A DNA stretch of 64,000 bases from Datisca glomerata (taxonomy: Eukaryota > Streptophyta > Magnoliopsida > Cucurbitales > Datiscaceae): NCBI GenBank assembly GCA_003255025.1, contig QANY01005731.1, positions 732,287-796,286 on the forward strand, given 5' to 3'. Shown here one piece after another: positions 57,433-64,000 of the stretch (position 1 is the stretch's first letter; every line of letters begins with the position of its first letter). The notes under the pieces are model-generated. The model was not told the origin of the DNA, searched no databases, and worked only from the letters and a program-made list of their open reading frames with translations. A program made the position numbers and the translations under genes.

Positions 57433-60400
57433 ATGTCGAGAAATACAGTGTGGCGGCGTTTTCTCCTCCGCCAAGTAATCGACAAGAAGCTATGCCTTGG
57501 CATGCCTTTTTCTCTTTGTAATCCCTCTGACTCACTCATTTCAACCACATCTCCATCATCTTCTTCGCCTTCTGCGTTTCCTCACTCGAGATCCTTCTTC
57601 AGTTCTTCTCTTTCCATCGCAACCATTTCTCATTTCCAGAATCTTCCTTTCCAGCTTTCCCGATCCCTATGCTCATCTTCAGGTACCCTTTCTGTTTATT
57701 TTCTTTTGTGCTTTTGGTTCTGTTTGTTGCTATTGCTTTTCCATTTCTCATTTCCAGTATCCTTTTTTTTCATAATGTTTCTGTTCAGAAATAAAATGGT
57801 TCTATAGAGATTTGATTATTAACTGATATTCATTGTAAAAACTAAGGAGTAACCATGTTGGGTGTCTTTAGGGAGCTGAATTTGGGGGTTGCTGTTGTTT
57901 CCTTTCGTTTTTCATATGTCTATGTCAAGTTACTTAGAATTCTTGATACAAAATAGACATAGCAGGAACAAAGAAAAGAAAGAATCATGAACTTGACATA
58001 TCCACAATCGTTTTTAATGACTGACTGAGAGAAAGAGTTTATCCATTTTGTTGCTTTTTCATTTTTCTCATTAGAAAATAGTTCTGGTTTTCTGCTTTGT
58101 AATAATGTTTCTTTAGCTCACCCTTGTTCGATTTTGTAGCTATGTCCTTTACACAAAGCTTTGGTTTTAAAATTTTCATTTCTTCAGCTTTATATGTATG
58201 TAATCTTCTAACGATTTGCTTTCAGGTCAATCAAATACTGTTTTGATTAAGTCAGAAGTAGAGTTCAAAAGTTCACTTAGTAAAGTTAAAGGTTTATCCT
58301 CTTTCCCCGTACTTCTTAGTCTTACATGCTTACTTATGCTTCCTTTTTGATAAAATTTTATTGTTACAGATGATTCCTTGCCTGCAATCTTCTATTTCAC
58401 TGCTGTCTGGTGTGGCCCTTGTAAGTTTCATTTTTTTTATCCTTTTTACTGAAGTTTTTGTCATTGATTTATTTTCTTGCACGGTTACACCAAGGTTGGT
58501 TGGCTCTTAATCTTTCTTGTTCAATATACTCAGCGGACTATGAAAGCTCTATGCAATTTAATTTTCTATTTTTTTCAGGCAGACTTATATCTCCTGTCCT
58601 TGGAGAGTTGAGTCAGGGATATCCTCATGTGACAATATACAAAATTGACATAGATCAGGTTTGAAGTATTTTATGATATGGGAGACTTGTAGAAAATAAA
58701 ATTCCTGAAATTCTTCCACATTCTCTCTCTGCTGTACAGGTTCAAGTTTAACTAAACAAAGCAATTATCTATCTCAGCTTCTGAAAGTTTGTCATATTTG
58801 GTCCATGGATTAATAATTAAAATATGCACTCATATCTGTAGTTCATCTTCAGAACACATCAAATTTAGCTGTGAACCATTTTTATATCTAGTTTGGGGGT
58901 TGTGATAAACCTCAATTTTTGAAGGATTCATGGAGACACTTTAAATATGCCTTGTAATCTATTGGTAGTGAACAGTAGCTATATAGGATCCTCTCCTTCC
59001 CTCTCTCCCCTCTCTATCTCTGCTTGTGTGGAGCTGTCCCAGTTGTTCTTATGATATAATTGTGGACATTACAACAAGTGTGTTTGATCCATCATATCTC
59101 AGATATAAAAAAGGAAATGGTCTTATGATATAACTGTGGACATTACAACAAGTGAGTTTAATCCACCATATCTCAGATATAAAAAAAAGGAAACGGAGTA
59201 AGGTTTGAGTAAAAGTGCAAGGGAACGTCCAGGTCCTTATGTTTTTTTTGGCTTCCTTTTTTGTTGGGCTTTTGGTGGGTGAGCGTGTCTGCTTAGCTGC
59301 ATTTGTGTTTTTGGTTGGCAGCAAGCTTTTTCTCATTCTTTAAACTAAATGAAGCATGTCTATAATTATGTATATTAGTGAGCTCGTGCAAAAGAAACAT
59401 AAACTAAGGAACTTCTAAATTTCATAATGAAATGAGGAAACTACAAAACACTTCTCATATAATTAAAAACAATTACTATATTTCATTCTTAGGAGAATTA
59501 CGAAACTGATATTAAAGGTATTATACACACACAATATTCTGCTTGGATTTCTATTTGTAAACTTCCTTCTTAGATGACCTGACAAAGCAATTGTAACCTT
59601 CTTAGCTTTCCTCTATATTTTTTGTCCCCTCCCCCTCCCCCTCCCTCTTCTTCTTCTTCTTCTTCTCCCTCTTCTTCCGTCTTCCGTCTTCCGTCTTCCG
59701 TCTTCCGTCTTCCGTCGTCCGCTTCCCCGTCCCCGTCCCCGTCTTCTTCTTCGTCCCGTCGTCGTCGTCCTCGTTGTCGTCCTCCTCGTCCTCGTCCTCC
59801 TCGTCGTCGTCGTCCTCCTCGTCCTCCTCCTCGCCCCCGTCCTCGTCCTCCTCCTCCTCCTCCTCCTCCTCTTCCCTCTGCGTCTGCGTCTGCGTCTGCG
59901 TCCTCCTCCCCCTCCCCCTCTCCCGCTCCCTCTCCCTCTCCCTCTTCTTCAGTAGTGATAACATAACATTTTATTTGCAGGAGGGACTTGGAAACATTTT
60001 GAGCCAGTTGAATATCATGTCTGTGGTAAAGAACTTAACTTTTAGACTCTGTTTTCCTTTAATTATATGCAAATAAGTCCAGGAAGCAAGGATCTCTTTT
60101 GCTGTTATGTTTGCTTGTGCATTTATGTTCCTATACTTCCACTTAATGTTTTTGTTTTTCATTACCTGTTATCTTTATCACCATTTGCTCAATCATAACA
60201 AAGTTTTTGTCATCGAACACTCTCCTTCAAACGGCTCTCTTATCTTAGTTCAAATATTTCTGGAGCAATCTCAAAAAAAAAAAAAACCTGGAGCACCAAA
60301 GCCGTGTTTTTGTAGATTTATCACGAAAGGTTTTAGCTTTGTTTTATAAATAAAGTTTCTGGTATGGTGGCAGTTGCAAATGACTGATTAGAGTCATTAG

Positions 60401-60675
60401 AAATTCCACGGTAGAATATTCATGCTTCTTTTTTTGTTTTAAGAGTTAGACGGTAGAATATCTAAGTTACACATCTCTACGCTACACTAAAACAAGCTCC
60501 AAGTTTCACTGAACTATTTTATTTTTTACCCAAGGAAGAACAATATTTCTCAATAATTATGTGAATTTTACTGCAGCCAACTCTGCATTTCTTTCACGAG
60601 GGCAAAAGGGCAGCGGAGGTAATAGGTGCTGATGTTGCACGCATTAAGGATACTATGGAGAAACTTTACAAGTAA
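57433..60675 (+). CDS. TRXO: Thioredoxin o, mitochondrial (six exons)
   Basis: Disulfide reductase of the mitochondrial thioredoxin system, normally reduced by NADPH-thioredoxin reductase. Coding exons: 57433-57682, 58226-58291, 58370-58420, 58579-58658, 59981-60025, 60577-60675; all introns are GT-AG. The total is 591 nt including TAA, 196 residues, close to the roughly 190 of plant o-type proteins. Residues 1 to about 80 are Arg/Ser-rich and acid-poor (MSRNTVWRRFLLRQ), fitting a mitochondrial transit peptide. The thioredoxin fold follows: FYFTAVWCGPCR with WCGPC at 119-123, the conserved YKIDID block around 142-148, cis-Pro165 in SVPTLHFF, and Gly181. The C-terminus MEKLYK matches the o-type tail. 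The ATG chosen gives the transit peptide in frame. No lesions seen. Intron 4 (1.3 kb) carries simple repeats. Confidence 0.95.
59047..59195. repeat. Tandem duplication of about 73 bp in thioredoxin intron 4
   Basis: TCTTATGATATAAYTGTGGA and CATATCTCAGATATAAAAA recur at 59047-59119 and 59120-59195 with few differences. Confidence 0.85.
59628..59955. repeat. Pyrimidine-rich simple-sequence tract in thioredoxin intron 4
   Basis: About 330 bp almost free of A on the + strand: CTTCTT runs, seven TCTTCCG units (59672-59718), then CCCCGT, CGTCGTCC and CCTCCTC units. It ends just upstream of the intron 4 acceptor (59980). Frames reading Ser/Pro/Arg or Asp/Glu repeats on either strand are repeat artefacts. 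Confidence 0.9.
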
Positions 60676-61410
60676 TCGCTTTCGATTCTCAGCTTGTATA
60701 ACATTGTGAAAGCATATATATATTAGATCTTATTTTGTTAGTTTTGAAGCTCTAAAGTTTGTTAGATTCTGAGTTATATGCTCCCTTGGCTTATAGTTTT
60801 TGCTTTGCAGAGTCAGACAATTATCTGCAAATATGGTAAGTATTTGAACTATTATATTCACATTACATGCTTAGTTTGGGATTGGATCTTCTGTTTCATA
60901 TTTGCTCTAAATGAACTTGGGTTAGCCATGTTCTAAAGATTGAGTCATGTTTTAGTGTTGCCTCGAAGCCTTAATATACAAGTCAATAAAATCTCAGACA
61001 AATGCCTTCTTCTTTAATCTTTCCTGAAAAGCCTTACAAAAGAACATGGGTTCATTAGGTAAAAAAATAAATGAGAAGCCTTTCTACTTGTTTTGGAGCT
61101 TCTTACAGCATTTCTGCTATCTGAGTAAAAAGAGTCTTCACACATAATAATTTCTTGAATCACCAGCCTTGGTATTTTTGTCAAAAACTTATTTATCTTG
61201 GAGTTACAATATTACAATACACTGGCTGTCATGTTTATAGGAAACACTATTTTATAAAATGGACAATATTAGTATGATTTAGATGAGCAAGCATAATCCA
61301 GAACTGAGGAAATCTAGGACCCAAAAAGATTTCTATCAATTGAAGCAAACTTGATTCCAGAGGAATGTGGTCAGGCAATAATTCAAGAATTAAATGCATC
61401 TTTTCTTTAA
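60676..61410. other. 3' flank of the thioredoxin gene
   Basis: The 3' UTR probably ends within the first few hundred bases. A GCAG|AGTCAG...ATATG|GTAAGT unit (60811-60835) has splice-site form and could be a small non-coding 3' exon; unproven. Nothing else recognised. Confidence 0.35.
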
Positions 61411-61575
61411 CCCTGAGGCAGCTCAGTTGGTTAGAACATGAGTTTGTTCTCCGGATGTCACTTGTTCAATCTGCGTCCAAAGCAACATGAGGTGTCACTG
61501 ATTGTTAACTTCAAAGTTCGTGGGATTAGTTTGACTCAAGCCTGGATGTCTGCACTATCCAATGAAAAAAAAGAA
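61411..61575 (+). mobile_element. tRNA-derived SINE-like sequence
   Basis: GCAGCTCAGTTGGTTAGAAC (A-box-like, 61419-61437) and TTGTTCAATCTG (B-box-like, 61463-61474) lie about 40 bases apart, as in a tRNA-related head. CGTGGGATTAGTTTGACTC then CAAGCCTGGATG follow, a body phrase common in plant SINEs, with a short A-run (61564-61571). The target duplication was not resolved. Confidence 0.6.
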
Positions 61576-62689
61576 CAAATGAGCAAAGTAAGAGAAGATG
61601 TAAGTGAAAGTTCATTGTAGATAATGTTCTCATCAAAGTATCATATTTAAACAAATAGTGTTATTAAGCACCACTTGTGTTGCATCACCTGTACGTGACA
61701 AAAGTAGATTGGTTATAGCTTTTTTAATCATTAAGGTGCGGAAAATGCAATTTAGCACAATTTATGATGCATCACAAGTTTACATAGTACAATTGGATTA
61801 GTGTATCTTGATAAGTTAAAAAATTATAATCAATTTATTTTCGTCACGTGTGATCATCACAAGTTGGGTCAAATCGTATTGTTGTTAAAGTACACCATCT
61901 ACTTTTGCCACATAGACTAATGATATAACATAAGTTTTGTTAAATCATGTTTTCCTTGACCCTTTTATTTCAAAGAGTTGGTTTGGATGTTTCTTTTTCT
62001 CCATGATATTCTCTTTTTTGAAAGGCTTTCAGGGAAATCTCAGACCGAACAACTTGGTTTTTTGGTTATTTGGAGTGATACTTTTCGAAAACAATTTGAA
62101 AAAATCTCAATTTCTTGAAAATAAGAATTCTATACTGAGGTCTTACTAAATTTTTAAGTTTTCTTCATTTTTTAACACCGCAATCAACTATTCGGCACAT
62201 CTTTCAATATTAACACATTCTTTTAGAATTTAAGTTACTAATGATATTACTTAAATTTTTGAAGTATATATATGATAACTTAAAAATTTTAAGTAATATG
62301 TAATAATTAATTCAACTTTTGAAAAAAAAATGATGAGAACACAAAAAATATTAAAAAATAAGGTTTTATACAGGACTATCAACCTTTTAGTATTTTAATA
62401 CATGTAAAAAATAGACAAGTAGTTTCGAAAATAGTAACTGTGTATGAACCCACAATAAAAAATAAAAAACTACCTATTATACCATTTATTAACATATAAT
62501 AAATAAATAAATAATTAAAAGCTACATATTACACTCTCTAGGGTTGTGTAACTGTCTCGAAAAACTCGTGCCGTCCTGAACTGAGCGGCACTGGATGTGA
62601 TTTTTACTGGATGTGATTTTTACTCTTACTGGGACGGGACGAGAAACAGGACAAAACATGTTGTCCCGACTTGTCCCTCCCGTCCCGCA
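61576..62689. other. AT-rich intergenic DNA
   Basis: No gene seen. At 62595-62625 a GGATGTGATTTTTACT pair, and at 62625-62690 a G/C-rich stretch with facing GGGACGGGAC and GTCCCGTC-like words, abut the copia remnant and may be part of another small element. Confidence 0.4.
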
Positions 62690-64000
62690 TGATGTCATCA
62701 ACATATAAAGCTAGAAAAATATGCTTACTCCTACAGAACTTGTGGTATATACAATTATCGACCAAAGTCATCTCAAAACTGAACAAGATGATCACGTGAT
62801 GAAATTTGAAATACCGTTGTCGAGATGCCTACTTGAGTCCATAGATGGATTTCTTAAGTTTGCAAACAATATTCTTTGGGTCTCCCGACACAAAGTTTAC
62901 TAGTTGCACCATATAAATTGTTTCTTCAATGTCACCGAGAAACGATGTCTTTACATCCATCTGATTCAGCTAAAGATTGAAATTCGTCACCAATGCCATT
63001 ATAATTCTGAAAGATTCTTTCATAGAAACTGGAGAGAAAGTCTCTTTATAATCAATGCCTTCCTTCTGTGTAAAGCCATTTGCAACAAGATGAGTCTTGT
63101 ATCTTTCCACATTACATTTTGGATCCCTCTTGGTCTTAAAAATTCATTTATATCCAATGGGTTTCGCACCTTCTGATAATGGGACAAGATTCCACACGCC
63201 ATTGCCCTTCATGAACTTTATCTCCTCATTCATGGCATCGATCCACTTATAAGAGTTAGAACTTTCAATGGCTTGATGGAAGTTGATCGGATCATCTTCC
63301 ATCACTCCAAATCTACCTCATGTTCTTGAAGAAATAAAATGTAATCGTTTGGCACTACGCTTATTCACTCTCTAATTGATCTCATTAATGGCATAAGTTC
63401 TTGAGATGCTAGAGTTTGTTCTTCTAGAAAAATCTCTTGAATGAGAGGTTCTCTGATATTGTCTTGATGTGTTGTGTTATTAGTAATGTCAGGAACATAA
63501 TCCTGATCAATGCTAACTCGACATCCTCAAAGAATCTAGCATTTCTCATTACAAAAATCAACATAGTCATGGGATCATAAAACTGGTACCTCCTGGATCT
63601 TTCAGAATATCCAACAAAATAGCAATTCACCATCCTTAAGTCTAGTTTCTCTTCATTAGGCCTATAAGGCATTGCCTCAACTGGACATCCTAAAATCTGT
63701 AAAAGTTTTAGGCTAGATTTCTTGATGGTCCAAAGTTCATATGGGGTCTTGGCAGTTGCTTTAGTTAGACCTCTATTAAGAATATATGATGCAGTCATAA
63801 TTGCTTCACCCTAGAGTGATTATGGTAAGGTATAATGACTAATCATACTTCTCATCTCATCCTTAAGCATTCTGTTTTGTCTTTCAGCAGCATCATTCAT
63901 AGTAAGTGAACCTGGCATAGTGTACTTTAGGATGATACTGCATTCCTCTAAAAATTTAGCAAACGGTCCTCGATGTTGTTCACCTGAACTGTCATATCTA
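62690..64000 (-). pseudogene. Ty1-copia polyprotein remnant (integrase C-terminus to RT), running off the window
   Basis: Read leftwards. 63798-63424 contains TASYILNRGLTKATAKTPYE, LQILGCPVEA and NCYFVGYSERSRRYQFYDP (integrase end and linker). 63220-63020 gives PIGYKWIF-type RT start and then QKEGIDYKETFSPV-like text across frames. 62795-62691 gives VDNCIYHKFCRSKHIFLALY followed by YVDDI at 62691-62705. The frame then breaks into unrelated G/C-rich DNA. Several frameshifts and stops. Gag, protease and most of integrase lie beyond 64000. Confidence 0.85.

Noticed and set aside
59602..60076. Long open frames of Ser/Pro/Arg or Asp/Glu repeats on both strands
   Set aside because: They lie wholly in a simple-sequence tract within intron 4 of the thioredoxin gene; open on both strands because the repeat lacks stop codons.
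61419..61490. Functional tRNA gene
   Set aside because: Only the A and B boxes resemble tRNA; no acceptor or anticodon stem closes, and a SINE-type body follows.

Overview
The window reads as nuclear DNA of a flowering plant, probably a eudicot. It is AT-rich, dense in transposable elements, has plant-type GT-AG introns, and its repeats belong to plant lineages (Tat/Ogre Ty3-gypsy, Ty1-copia, L1-type LINE, CACTA, hAT). I find one convincing intact host gene, a six-exon mitochondrial thioredoxin o on the + strand (coding 57433-60675, 196 residues, WCGPC active site). Almost everything else is nested and decayed mobile DNA.

Layout. 1-11354: a Tat-lineage Ty3-gypsy element on the - strand with LTR sequence at both ends, pol at about 10445-7990, a tandem-repeat 3' region and an antisense coding region on the + strand. 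That antisense region is split by a 3.9 kb LTR-derived insertion at 1354-5269. 11360-11690: LINE fragment. 11876-15745: a complete CACTA element with a TCA target duplication, carrying intron-containing pieces of host genes, clearly including SDA1. 16332-17532: a non-autonomous hAT-like element built around a dimeric tandem repeat. 17.5-26.5 kb: AT-rich intergenic DNA with an old tandem duplication (blocks A-B-C, then A'-B'-C') whose second copy is split by about 10.25 kb of nested elements at 26481-36733: a hAT-like element, an L1-type LINE, a Ty1-copia remnant containing a solo LTR, and an unidentified coding-like piece.

38.7-52.3 kb: a second tandem duplication with units of about 6.2 and 7.4 kb, joined at 44889/44890 inside a reverse transcriptase. 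Each unit holds an array of short palindromes, a long-inverted-repeat element with internal tandem repeats, and the 5' part of an Ogre-like Ty3-gypsy element. The second unit also holds a captured spliced host exon and a LINE tail, and its Ogre element continues to a 3' LTR at 56021-57076. In place of integrase it has an antisense segment resembling a plant mobile domain gene. That LTR ends about 356 bp upstream of the thioredoxin start codon, in the same orientation. Downstream of thioredoxin are a SINE-like sequence and a Ty1-copia polyprotein remnant on the - strand that runs off the window.

The genes do not form a pathway. The common themes are gene-fragment capture (CACTA with SDA1; a second captured exon at 47.1-47.3 kb), antisense coding regions inside two different gypsy elements, and repeated nesting that can be ordered from target duplications and interrupted paralogous copies. 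All family assignments are from reading motifs by eye; no database search was run.
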